Below, piece after piece: positions 8,654 to 16,400 of a DNA stretch of 64,000 bases. The DNA comes from Rhodococcus erythropolis NBRC 15567 (lineage in GTDB: Bacteria; Actinomycetota; Actinomycetes; Mycobacteriales; Mycobacteriaceae). Positions within the stretch are counted from its first letter, which is position 1, and each line of letters opens with the position of its first letter. The stretch spans positions 1-64,000 of the forward strand of contig NZ_BCRM01000028.1 of assembly GCF_001552595.1 (NCBI RefSeq), in the 5' to 3' direction. Under the pieces are notes generated by a model. That model saw only the letters and a program-made list of their open reading frames with translations, did no database searches and had not been told where the DNA came from. Position numbers and translations under genes: made by a program.

Positions 8654-9840
8654 CGATCGACCAACGCCGTCAGCAACTCGACAAACGTGATCCCCTTGTT
8701 GGTCACACCGAACACGTGAGCGCGGAGCGCAGTCTGATGGGCCCAATTGCGGTGCGGCTTCATCTCGTTCATCTTGTTCCGGTAGCCGGAGGCCTGCACT
8801 CCCCCGGCATCGGCACCGAGAATGTCGAGGGCATCGTGGTACTCCTCGTGCGTGACCGCGGAGAGAGCATTGACCGCCGCGACGTGCGACGGGTGGATGA
8901 CCGTCTTGCCCTGGATTCCATTGGCTCGGTCCAGCGCGATCTCACGGAGCAGGCCGTCGAGGTCGCGGCTGACGAGATGCTGACGGAACCGGACGGCGTC
9001 ATGTTCCTCGAACGGGGTGGCGCGCAGCATCGGCCGGAACATGCGTTCGTGATCGGCGAAGTACTCCCACACCGGCCCGGTGATGACAAAACCCGAACCG
9101 TCGGCACGCCCGAGGTAGTTGACGATGTCGGCGATGACGTCGACCACCACGCGCACGTCGTAGATGGTCAGATCGCGGTCGCGGCGGATACCGAAGGTGC
9201 TGCACATGTCGGTGGCGCCGATGCGGACGGCAAGGATGCGCTCGCGGTGTTGCGCGAGAATCCCACTGATGGTGCGCAATTCGAGATCACGTGTATCGCG
9301 GTGAACCAGCGCGGGTGATTCGAGTACCGGCATCGCGTAGAGATGCTTACCCAGCAACTCGGATGCGTCCGCGACGGCGTCGAGAAACACGGGGCCGGAC
9401 TCGCTGCCGAACTTCGGGATGACGAACCCGGTGAGCGCGGCGCGCCCCTCGGTCAACGACGCGGCGACCTTGTGGATGTCCGCGACTTCACGAACCCGCA
9501 CGAACAGCAGCATGCCGACGGCGTCGGTGGACGCGATCTTGTCGAGAGCGTCAACCGCGTTTGCCCGCGCCGATTCGACCTCGTGATCAGCGACGGCGTC
9601 CTCGAGATCGAGCACCATCGAGCTGACGCCCTCGGACGCACGCTTGACCACGATGTCGGCCAACCCGGCTCGGGTGGCAGGAACGTAGAGAGTTGCACCC
9701 AGAGCAATCGCGAGCAGATCCCTCTCGTCGGAATCCGCGAACGATCGAGGCGCATGCAGGAACAGTTGCTCCCGCACGTCATCCTCGAGATGTTGAAAGT
9801 GCTGCATTTCTCTTCTCTCTGTAACCGCAATCAAGTCCAT
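8650..9840 (-). CDS. HpcH/HpaI aldolase (citrate lyase beta-like) of the Ter operon
   Basis: 396 residues from ATG 9840, preceded by AGGGGG; an internal ATG at 9807 is possible but has a poorer ribosome site. TIM-barrel C-C lyase features: LYVPATRA near the start, SMVLDLEDAVAD with the metal-binding acidic pair, FVIPKFGSE, and AVRIGATDMCSTFG. A conserved HPSHVAAVNA follows near residue 315. It probably splits or joins a C-C bond of the metabolite made by the Ter biosynthetic operon. It is the first gene of the overlapping unit lyase - PRTase - StiP/PELOTA - HAD. Confidence 0.85.
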   Translation of the reverse strand: MDLIAVTERREMQHFQHLEDDVREQLFLHAPRSFADSDERDLLAIALGATLYVPATRAGLADIVVKRASEGVSSMVLDLEDAVADHEVESARANAVDALDKIASTDAVGMLLFVRVREVADIHKVAASLTEGRAALTGFVIPKFGSESGPVFLDAVADASELLGKHLYAMPVLESPALVHRDTRDLELRTISGILAQHRERILAVRIGATDMCSTFGIRRDRDLTIYDVRVVVDVIADIVNYLGRADGSGFVITGPVWEYFADHERMFRPMLRATPFEEHDAVRFRQHLVSRDLDGLLREIALDRANGIQGKTVIHPSHVAAVNALSAVTHEEYHDALDILGADAGGVQASGYRNKMNEMKPHRNWAHQTALRAHVFGVTNKGITFVELLTALVDR

Positions 9841-9899
9841 GAAACGACCCCCTGTGACAACGCGTCGAGCAACTCCGATCCCCCGATCGGCCCGACCAT

Positions 9900-11129
9900 T
9901 CAGTTTTTGCCGGCTCGCGCCCGCATCTTCTCGACAACTTCGGTGATGAACGTCGATACCGAGTCCAGCTGTAATACATACGACCAGTAGTCCGGATGAG
10001 TTCCCGACAGTGACGCACTCGCTCGCTCGATCCTTGCTAGTTGAGCATCGAGTACGGAGCCCCACTCCGCCACCAACCCTTGGTTAACAGCGAACATCTG
10101 GGCGTCTTTCAGCCGGAAACGAACCTCACGTTCCTTTTGGCTCGGATCTGCCCGAACTGCACGCAGAGTAGCGAGACGGTCCGTCACGGCGTCGGCACAC
10201 GCTTCGGCGTCGGCGAGGTGCACGCGGGCTTCGGCCATCAAAGCGAGTGCATGTTCGGGGTTTCCCGCAGCCAGCGACTGCTTCGCTTCCTTGAGATCGA
10301 TGTCGGCCTGATCGATATGCGCTCGACTGCGACTGCTGTTGTCGACGAGGTCAGCGGAACTCGCGGCGTTGAACTCGCGCAGCAGTGCGGAATACGCCGG
10401 GTCGAGGCGGTCCACTCGAGTGCGCACTGCCGACAACCTGGTCGAGACCGAGGAGATCGTCATCTCGGCACGGTGCTGGGTCGACGGGGCTTCTGCCAAT
10501 GCTTCCTCGAGCGTCGATACCGCTTCGCGGACACTCTCGGCCCGCGTGCGGACTGCGTCGGCGCGACCGGATGAGCGCGCGTTGTCGAGCGCTGCAACTG
10601 CGTCGTCGAGGTGTTCGGAGGCCGTCACCACCGACGGGTACTCGCGATAGCGCTGATCGGTGGCAGCCAGTTTTTCCCGGACGGCGTTTGCCAGGGTTCG
10701 GGCCTGTTGGCCGAGGACGGGAATGGCGGACATCGTGACCGTCGCCTGCTCGAGGTGCGCACGATGCCCGTTGTAGAAGGCGTCGACGCCCTTCGCCGCC
10801 TCGACGAGTTCGGCTACCGACTTTTCGAACGCCGCCCGAGCACCGTTCGGGTTCTGGTGGAGTACCTGATCGTTGCCATAGCGCTCGGAGGTGTCGAGGT
10901 AGTCCGACGCAGCCTGGAAGCACCGATCCCGAACGGGTTCCCACGCAGCGCGCAACCCTCGCTCGGGATACAGCTCGGCGGAAGCGTCGACTGCTGCCGA
11001 CGCGATGGTCTGCCGCTTGTCCATGTCGAGGAACGCCGAAACCATGGCCGTCTGCGCCTCCCGCGCACGACTGACCGACTCCCCCACTCTTGCCCCCCGA
11101 TTGAAGCGCTCCGACCATCTTCCCACCAC
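9900..11129 (-). CDS. Coiled-coil protein of the Ter cluster, function unknown
   Basis: 409 residues, start GTG at 11129 (a second GTG follows at once). Almost wholly helical by composition: long Ala/Glu/Arg/Leu heptad-like runs, including RADAVRTRAESVREAVSTLEE, and a 'sequestration' segment DLKEAKQSLAAGNPEHALALMAEA. No signal peptide or membrane segment. Such proteins recur next to TerD/TerB genes in actinobacteria and resemble TPM or phage-shock-type scaffolds only loosely. It begins the leftward Ter row, 59 bases before the lyase gene and divergent from the TerD gene at 11289. Confidence 0.75.
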   Translation of the reverse strand: MVGRWSERFNRGARVGESVSRAREAQTAMVSAFLDMDKRQTIASAAVDASAELYPERGLRAAWEPVRDRCFQAASDYLDTSERYGNDQVLHQNPNGARAAFEKSVAELVEAAKGVDAFYNGHRAHLEQATVTMSAIPVLGQQARTLANAVREKLAATDQRYREYPSVVTASEHLDDAVAALDNARSSGRADAVRTRAESVREAVSTLEEALAEAPSTQHRAEMTISSVSTRLSAVRTRVDRLDPAYSALLREFNAASSADLVDNSSRSRAHIDQADIDLKEAKQSLAAGNPEHALALMAEARVHLADAEACADAVTDRLATLRAVRADPSQKEREVRFRLKDAQMFAVNQGLVAEWGSVLDAQLARIERASASLSGTHPDYWSYVLQLDSVSTFITEVVEKMRARAGKN

Positions 11130-11288
11130 GATTGAATCCTACGGGTCCAGCACTTCGCTTCTCGGTTCGTAATTCTGCTGTTACGGCGAACACACCGGAA
11201 CTGCGGTTAGGGTGGTGGAGGTAAACACACTCCCAAGACGACTTCGCGTCGTAGTGGGCCTTGTCTCTCCTCTTGAAAGGACCCCTGA

Positions 11289-11864
11289 ATGGGCGTCAGC
11301 TTGACCAAAGGCGGCAATGTCTCTCTCACGAAGGAGGCCCCGAACCTGACTGCAGTGGTCGTCGGCCTGGGCTGGGACGCGCGTTCCACCACCGGAGCTG
11401 CTTTCGACCTCGACGCCAGCGCAATCGGCGCAGGCTCGAACAAGAAGGTCCTCTCCGACCAGCACTTCATCTTCTTCAACAACCTCCGCTCGCCCGACGG
11501 CTCGATCGAGCACAAGGGTGACAACACGGACGGCGAAGGCGAAGGCGACGACGAGCAGATCGACGTGAACCTCGCAGCGGTTCCCGCCGAGATCGAAAGC
11601 GTTGTCTTCCCCGTCTCGATCTACGACGCAGAGGCTCGCTCGCAGTCCTTCGGCCAGGTTCGCAACGCGTACATCCGCGTCGTCGACAAGGCGAACGGCA
11701 ACGAGCTCGCTCGCTACGACCTCTCCGAGGACGCTTCCACCGAAACCGCCATGGTCTTCGGTGAGCTGTACCGCAACGGTGCAGAGTGGAAGTTCCGCGC
11801 AATCGGCCAGGGTTACGCATCCGGCCTGTCCGGCATCGCGCGCGATTACGGCGTCAACGTCTGA
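11289..11864 (+). CDS. terD: TerD family protein, canonical single domain
   Basis: 191 residues, the standard TerD length. It has [16 protein letters not shown] at the start, GLGWD at 27-31, metal-binding DLDASAIG, then HFIFFNN, the acidic loop [12 protein letters not shown], and the closing [15 protein letters not shown]. Both acidic loops that bind calcium are intact. A GAAAGGA ribosome site lies eight bases before the ATG. TerD proteins give tolerance to tellurite and other stresses together with TerB and TerC. It is transcribed away from the coiled-coil gene and has its own terminator before the DUF475 gene, so it may be a highly expressed single-gene unit. Confidence 0.95.
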   Translation: MGVSLTKGGNVSLTKEAPNLTAVVVGLGWDARSTTGAAFDLDASAIGAGSNKKVLSDQHFIFFNNLRSPDGSIEHKGDNTDGEGEGDDEQIDVNLAAVPAEIESVVFPVSIYDAEARSQSFGQVRNAYIRVVDKANGNELARYDLSEDASTETAMVFGELYRNGAEWKFRAIGQGYASGLSGIARDYGVNV

Positions 11865-11887
11865 TCTTCGCTCTCGACGAGCTGACT

Positions 11888-11929
11888 CGGGGAAGGTTCC
11901 GCAGTAGTCTGTGGAACCCTCCCCGTTTT
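11888..11929 (+). terminator. Rho-independent terminator after terD
   Basis: Stem arms 11888-11900 and 11913-11925 pair with one A-C mismatch and are followed directly by TTTT, a classical intrinsic terminator. Confidence 0.9.
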
Positions 11930-12001
11930 CACGTTCGGATGCGGTGAGAGACCGCTTGCAGTAACCACTCTGCATTGACCAACTAGAAAGGGCCACGCTC
12001 C

Positions 12002-13123
12002 GTGGTACTGCGAATATTCGGTTTATCCATCGCAATTTCGATCCTCGCGATGATCGTTGCGTTCATCTACGGCGGACCCGAGGCACTGTTCCTCGTCATC
12101 ATCCTGTCGATTCTGGAAATCTCGCTTTCCTTCGACAACGCCGTCATCAACGCCACTGTTCTGCAAAGAATGAGTGAATTCTGGCAGAAGATCTTCCTCA
12201 CCATCGGCGTCATCATCGCCGTCTTCGGTATGCGTCTGGTGTTCCCGCTCGTGATCGTCTGGGCTGCATCCGGTCTCGGACCCGTAGCCGCACTCGACCT
12301 CGCACTGAACCCGCCTGCGGACGACGCCGCATATTTCACCAACGGCGAGCCGAGCTACGAAACCATCCTCACCGACGCTCACCCGCAGATCGCTGCCTTC
12401 GGTGGCATGTTCCTGCTGATGCTCTTCCTCGGTTTCATCTTCGAAGAGCGTGAGATCACCTGGCTGTCTTGGCTCGAGAAGCCCCTCGCTCGCATCGGCA
12501 AGCTCGATCAGCTCTCCGTCGTCGTGGCCGGCATCGTCCTGGTACTGAGTGGTTCGTTCCTCGCCGCTGACGACAAGGTCTCCACCGTCATGATCTCGGG
12601 CGTTCTGGGCATGATCACCTACATCGCGGTCAACGGACTTGGTGAACTGTTCAATCTGCCGGAAGAAGGCGAAGAGGAAGAAACCGCCAAGTCCGGCGGC
12701 CCCACGCAGCTCGCGAAGGCGACCGGTAAGGCCGGCTTCTTCCTGTTCCTCTACCTCGAGGTCCTCGACGCGTCCTTCTCGTTCGACGGCGTCATCGGCG
12801 CATTCGCCATCACTGCAGACCCGATCATCATCGCCCTCGGCCTCGGCTTCGTCGGCGCGATGTTCGTCCGTTCCATCACGGTCTTCCTGGTCCGCAAGGG
12901 CACGCTCTCCGATTACGTCTACCTCGAACACGGTGCGCACTGGGCCATCGGCGCTCTGGCCGTCATCTTGATGGTGTCCATCGGCGTTCACATCAACGAG
13001 ATCATCACCGGCCTGGTCGGTGTCTTCTTGATCGGCGCTGCTTTCATCAGCAGCCTCATTCGCAACAAGCGAATCGCGAACGCAGATCCGAAGTTGGACG
13101 AGAACACTCCGGCAACTGTCTGA
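12002..13123 (+). CDS. DUF475/TerC-like integral membrane protein
   Basis: 373 residues, GTG start with GAAAGGG upstream. There are about nine membrane segments. The first carries the TerC-superfamily signature ILEISLSFDNAVINA (acidic and Asn residues within the membrane, about 36-51). A second related repeat, LEVLDASFSFDGVIGA, lies near 247-262. The family exports divalent metals, with TerC/Alx exporting manganese, and is the membrane anchor for Ter complexes. It follows terD in the same direction, separated by a terminator. Confidence 0.9.
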   Translation: MVLRIFGLSIAISILAMIVAFIYGGPEALFLVIILSILEISLSFDNAVINATVLQRMSEFWQKIFLTIGVIIAVFGMRLVFPLVIVWAASGLGPVAALDLALNPPADDAAYFTNGEPSYETILTDAHPQIAAFGGMFLLMLFLGFIFEEREITWLSWLEKPLARIGKLDQLSVVVAGIVLVLSGSFLAADDKVSTVMISGVLGMITYIAVNGLGELFNLPEEGEEEETAKSGGPTQLAKATGKAGFFLFLYLEVLDASFSFDGVIGAFAITADPIIIALGLGFVGAMFVRSITVFLVRKGTLSDYVYLEHGAHWAIGALAVILMVSIGVHINEIITGLVGVFLIGAAFISSLIRNKRIANADPKLDENTPATV

Positions 13124-13135
13124 CGTTCTTTCTCG

Positions 13136-13171
13136 AAACGCCCGCGACCAATTGGTTGCGGGCGTTTTGTT
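13136..13171 (+). terminator. Rho-independent terminator after the DUF475 gene
   Basis: A 10-bp outer stem (13136-13145 with 13158-13167) with extra inner pairing is followed by TTTTGTTTG. Confidence 0.88.
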
Positions 13172-13214
13172 TGTTATGCCTGAATTGAAACTCTCTGCAT
13201 TCACAGCCGCGCGC

Positions 13215-13260
13215 CAATTGTTCAGCCGCGCGTCAAATTCAGCCTGCGGGTGAACAATTG
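13215..13260. repeat. Inverted repeat upstream of GNAT gene
   Basis: Ten-base arms 13215-13224 and 13251-13260 (CAATTGTTCA/TGAACAATTG) are perfect reverse complements with a 26-base spacer. It lies 38 bases before the acetyltransferase start and may be a repressor site. Confidence 0.4.
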
Positions 13261-13297
13261 CCCTGCGGGTGCGAAACACCTATTCGTAAGGGAAACC

Positions 13298-13774
13298 ATG
13301 AACGAGATAGTCATAGAGCGCGCAACGGACGAGGACGCCGCGGAAATCCTTGTTCTACAACGCTGTTGCTGGGTCTCGGAAGCAATCTCCAACAACAGCA
13401 TGGACATACCCCCGCTCCACGAGGACCTACCCACGGTCCGAGCCTGGGTTCAGCAGTCGACGGTCTGGGCCGCACGACGCGGCGGACGGCTCGTCGGGGC
13501 CGTCCGCGGCACAGCCGACGGAACCGCATGGCAGATAGGGCGCCTCATGGTGGCACCGGACTTGGCGGGCAACGGCCTCGGCCGACGCCTCTTGCAGCAC
13601 GTGGAACAGAACGCTCCGGAGCACATCACAAGTTTCGAGCTGTTCACCGGAAGCAAGAGCGTGCGGAACATTCGCGTGTACACCCGAGCGGGCTACTCCC
13701 AATTGCCGCCGGACCCCAGCCACATCCCCGGAGTCGTCTACCTGTCCAAGCCGAACGCCATCAACTCCGAGTGA
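13298..13774 (+). CDS. GNAT family N-acetyltransferase
   Basis: 158 residues from ATG 13298, preceded by TAAGGGA. GNAT motif A is RLMVAPDLAGNGLGRRLLQ (about 83-101), the acetyl-CoA pyrophosphate loop with the R/Q-x-x-G-x-G/A pattern as AGNGLGR. It ends with YTRAGYSQLP, the usual motif B tyrosine region. Acceptor substrate unknown. It lies 18 bases upstream of a second GNAT gene, so the two are probably cotranscribed. Confidence 0.85.
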   Translation: MNEIVIERATDEDAAEILVLQRCCWVSEAISNNSMDIPPLHEDLPTVRAWVQQSTVWAARRGGRLVGAVRGTADGTAWQIGRLMVAPDLAGNGLGRRLLQHVEQNAPEHITSFELFTGSKSVRNIRVYTRAGYSQLPPDPSHIPGVVYLSKPNAINSE

Positions 13775-13792
13775 ACGGCGATACTGACTTCT

Positions 13793-14242
13793 GTGGTGAA
13801 CATTCGCGTCGCAGCGCAGACAGACTTGCCGTTCTTACGTGAGCACGACTCACACATCGCAGCCGAGGAACTCGCGTCAGTGATCCAACGCGGCCGGATA
13901 CTCGTCGCCGAGGACAGCGGGAAACCAATCGGATGGCTGCGCTGGGGCTTGTTCTGGGACGAGATTCCGTTCATGAACATGCTGACCGTCCTGTCTTCGA
14001 ACCGCGGCCAAGGCATCGGGCGCGCTTTGGTCACAGATTGGGAAAAACGCATGAGCCGCGCGGGACACTCGCAGGTCCTCACCTCCACACTCGCCGACGA
14101 ATCAGCCCAGAACTTCTATCGCGCAATGGGATACAGCGACGCGGGAGTTCTGTTACTCCCAGGCGAGTCCTCCGAAATCTTCCTACGCCGAGACCTCGAG
14201 CCTGCGCCCGATCTCACCGATCCCCACATTACCCGCGAGTAA
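13793..14242 (+). CDS. GNAT family N-acetyltransferase
   Basis: 149 residues with a double GTG start (13793 or 13796). Motif A is LTVLSSNRGQGIGRALVTDWE (split here as LSSNRGQGIG and RALVTDWE) at about 64-84, and YRAMGYSDAGVL closes the fold. Similar in size to the preceding GNAT but with little direct sequence likeness, so this is not a recent duplication. The closest general resemblance is to small-molecule or antibiotic acetyltransferases; the substrate cannot be assigned. Confidence 0.85.
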   Translation: MVNIRVAAQTDLPFLREHDSHIAAEELASVIQRGRILVAEDSGKPIGWLRWGLFWDEIPFMNMLTVLSSNRGQGIGRALVTDWEKRMSRAGHSQVLTSTLADESAQNFYRAMGYSDAGVLLLPGESSEIFLRRDLEPAPDLTDPHITRE

Positions 14243-14306
14243 TATATGGTGGTCGTCACACCGCGATCTCAGGGTGGGGCGTGGCACACCAATGTGGAGG
14301 ACGAGT

Positions 14307-15668
14307 ATGTCGTCAAGGGTCTTATCTCGCACAGTTGTCGGAGTACTCGCGGTTGCACTGACAGGCGTCGGTGCACCGGCAGCACTCGCGCAGCCGGCTC
14401 TTGCCCAGTCCCCTGATGACAGTTTCTACAGCTACGAGGGCGCGGCGCCTCTCTCGTCGTACGCTCCAGGCGCGGTCCTCGAGACTCGCACCGTGCCGTA
14501 CACCCTTCTCAACATCCCGACCCCGATACAGGCAGTGCAGGTTCTCTACCGATCAACCGACGCCCTCGGTCAGCCGTCGGCCAACGTCACCTCGATCCTG
14601 CGCCCGGCCAACGCTCAACCGGATAAAGTTGTTTCGTACCAATCCTTTTACGATTCACTGAACCCCGACGACAGTCCGTCGCGGGCCATCGCGGGCAACA
14701 CCCCGATCGGAGATTGGACGCCGAGTGGGCGCAATTTCAACGTCGGCGGAACCTTCACGTCCATCGAGGCAGCCTTGTTCGGGCCGCTCTTCGCCCTCGG
14801 CTACACGATCGTCGTCCCGGACACCGAAGGCCCGGATGCAAACTTCGCTGCCGGACCCGAATACGGGATGATGACGCTCGACGCTCTGCGTGCGGCCAAA
14901 GATGTCCCGGAAACCGGAATCACCGACGACGCAGAGATCGCGCTGATGGGGTACTCCGGCGGAGCGATCGCCACCAACTGGGCTTCGATCCTCGCTCCCG
15001 CGTACGCACCGGAGATCAACGACAACTTGATCGGTGCCGCGCAGGGCGGCGTGCTGGTCAATCCGGCCAACAACCTTCGCTACGCGAGCGGAAGCATCGG
15101 GTGGGGCGGCGTAGTCGGCATGGCAATCGTCGGCGTTGCGCGTTCGTACGACATCGATTTCGGAAAGTATCTCAGTGACCGTGGACGCGACGTCATGGCT
15201 CGACTCGAAGACGCGTCCATCGGCAACGTGCTGGCACAGTACCCCGGTCTGACCTGGCAGGAACTGGTCAAGCCCGAGTACGCCGATCCCAATACGGTTC
15301 CCGAGTACGTCGATGTCGTGAACAAGATCAACATGGGCACCGCAGCCACACCGACGATTCCGATGTTCATCGCTCAGGCGGCCAACGGCACCATCGAGGG
15401 CACCCAACCCGGTGGCCCCGGCGTCGGAGCGGGCGACGGCGTCATGATCACGGGCGACGTCCGTACCCTCGCACGCAAGTATTGCGACGCCGGCCTGCCG
15501 ATTCAGTACGACCAGTACGACACCATCAGCCACTTCCTCGGCGCCATGCTCTGGCTCCCCGGTGCGCTCACCTGGATCGACGACCGATTCACCGGCAAGC
15601 CTGCTCCGTCGAACTGCGCGAATATCGCACCGGGGAACTCTCTTGCGCCGCAGGAACATGCACGCTAG
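14307..15668 (+). CDS. Secreted lipase, LIP (PF03583) family
   Basis: 453 residues from ATG 14307, preceded by GGAGG; an upstream in-frame ATG at 14274 has no ribosome site. A signal peptide covers 1-29 (cleavage after ALA). The alpha/beta-hydrolase nucleophile elbow is GYSGG at 215-219 with Ser217, and a late HFLGA segment supplies the catalytic His region. The overall pattern matches actinobacterial triacylglycerol lipases related to Candida antarctica lipase A. It is exported and would hydrolyse extracellular acylglycerols. It converges on mgtC with only 18 bases between them. Confidence 0.9.
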   Translation: MSSRVLSRTVVGVLAVALTGVGAPAALAQPALAQSPDDSFYSYEGAAPLSSYAPGAVLETRTVPYTLLNIPTPIQAVQVLYRSTDALGQPSANVTSILRPANAQPDKVVSYQSFYDSLNPDDSPSRAIAGNTPIGDWTPSGRNFNVGGTFTSIEAALFGPLFALGYTIVVPDTEGPDANFAAGPEYGMMTLDALRAAKDVPETGITDDAEIALMGYSGGAIATNWASILAPAYAPEINDNLIGAAQGGVLVNPANNLRYASGSIGWGGVVGMAIVGVARSYDIDFGKYLSDRGRDVMARLEDASIGNVLAQYPGLTWQELVKPEYADPNTVPEYVDVVNKINMGTAATPTIPMFIAQAANGTIEGTQPGGPGVGAGDGVMITGDVRTLARKYCDAGLPIQYDQYDTISHFLGAMLWLPGALTWIDDRFTGKPAPSNCANIAPGNSLAPQEHAR

Positions 15669-15686
15669 CTGACCGAGACCTCGAAT

Positions 15687-16391
15687 CTACTTCGACGGCT
15701 CCACCTCCCAGCGAACGTGAGTCACCAACGGTTCCAGGCTAAGCCGGCTGACGGCGGATTCCAGGAGTCCGTCGTCACGCTCCGCTGCGGCCAATTCCGC
15801 GACCACTCGTACGCGGTCGCTGTCCGGGATGTCGAAGGACTGCACTGACCGGAGCTGGAACTCCGGCCTCGAAATGGACTGCACGGTAAGCCCTCTGATG
15901 TGAGCTTCGGCGTCACCGTGGCAGGTCACCTCGAAGGTGTAGTCAGCCGGCGGTTCCTCGCGTCCGGTGCGGGCAGGCTGGTGATCCATCATCCGACCCA
16001 ACGGCCTCAACAACGTGTTCGCCAACATGATTGCACCGGCACCGAACACCGCCACCCAGTACATTCCGCCGCCTGCCAGCGCGCCGACGGCGGCCGTGGC
16101 CCACAAGGTTGCGGCGGTGTTCAGGCCGGTGACCGAGGCTCCCTGCTTCATGATCACCCCGGCACCGAGGAAGCCGATCCCCGAGACGATCTGCGCTGCG
16201 ACGCGCGTCGGATCAGCGTCCGGCCCCTGAAACCCGTACGCGCCCATGATGACGAAGAGCGTCGCACCCAAGCTCACCAACGCGTTGGTTCGCAAACCCG
16301 CCATCCTTGCGCGCCATTGCCTTTCGATCCCGACGGCAGCGCCGAGGACGAGTCCGAGCGCTATCCGCACAAGGATGACGTGGATTTCCAC
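15687..16391 (-). CDS. mgtC: MgtC/SapB family membrane protein
   Basis: 234 residues. The N-terminal MgtC domain has four to five membrane helices with the family hallmark blocks GAAVGIERQWR, AGLRTNALVSLGA, RVAAQIVSGIGFLGAGVI and TAATLWATAAVGA. A soluble C-terminal ACT-like region (about 150-234) follows. MgtC modulates growth in low magnesium and ATP synthase activity. It starts nine bases after mgtA, so the two form one transcript and should share the upstream M-box control. Confidence 0.93.
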   Translation of the reverse strand: MEIHVILVRIALGLVLGAAVGIERQWRARMAGLRTNALVSLGATLFVIMGAYGFQGPDADPTRVAAQIVSGIGFLGAGVIMKQGASVTGLNTAATLWATAAVGALAGGGMYWVAVFGAGAIMLANTLLRPLGRMMDHQPARTGREEPPADYTFEVTCHGDAEAHIRGLTVQSISRPEFQLRSVQSFDIPDSDRVRVVAELAAAERDDGLLESAVSRLSLEPLVTHVRWEVEPSK

Positions 16392-16400
16392 GGTGAACTC

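Noticed and set aside
12023-13279. 418-codon minus-strand frame with very acidic composition
   Set aside because: Shadow of the DUF475 gene; composition reflects the complement of hydrophobic codons.
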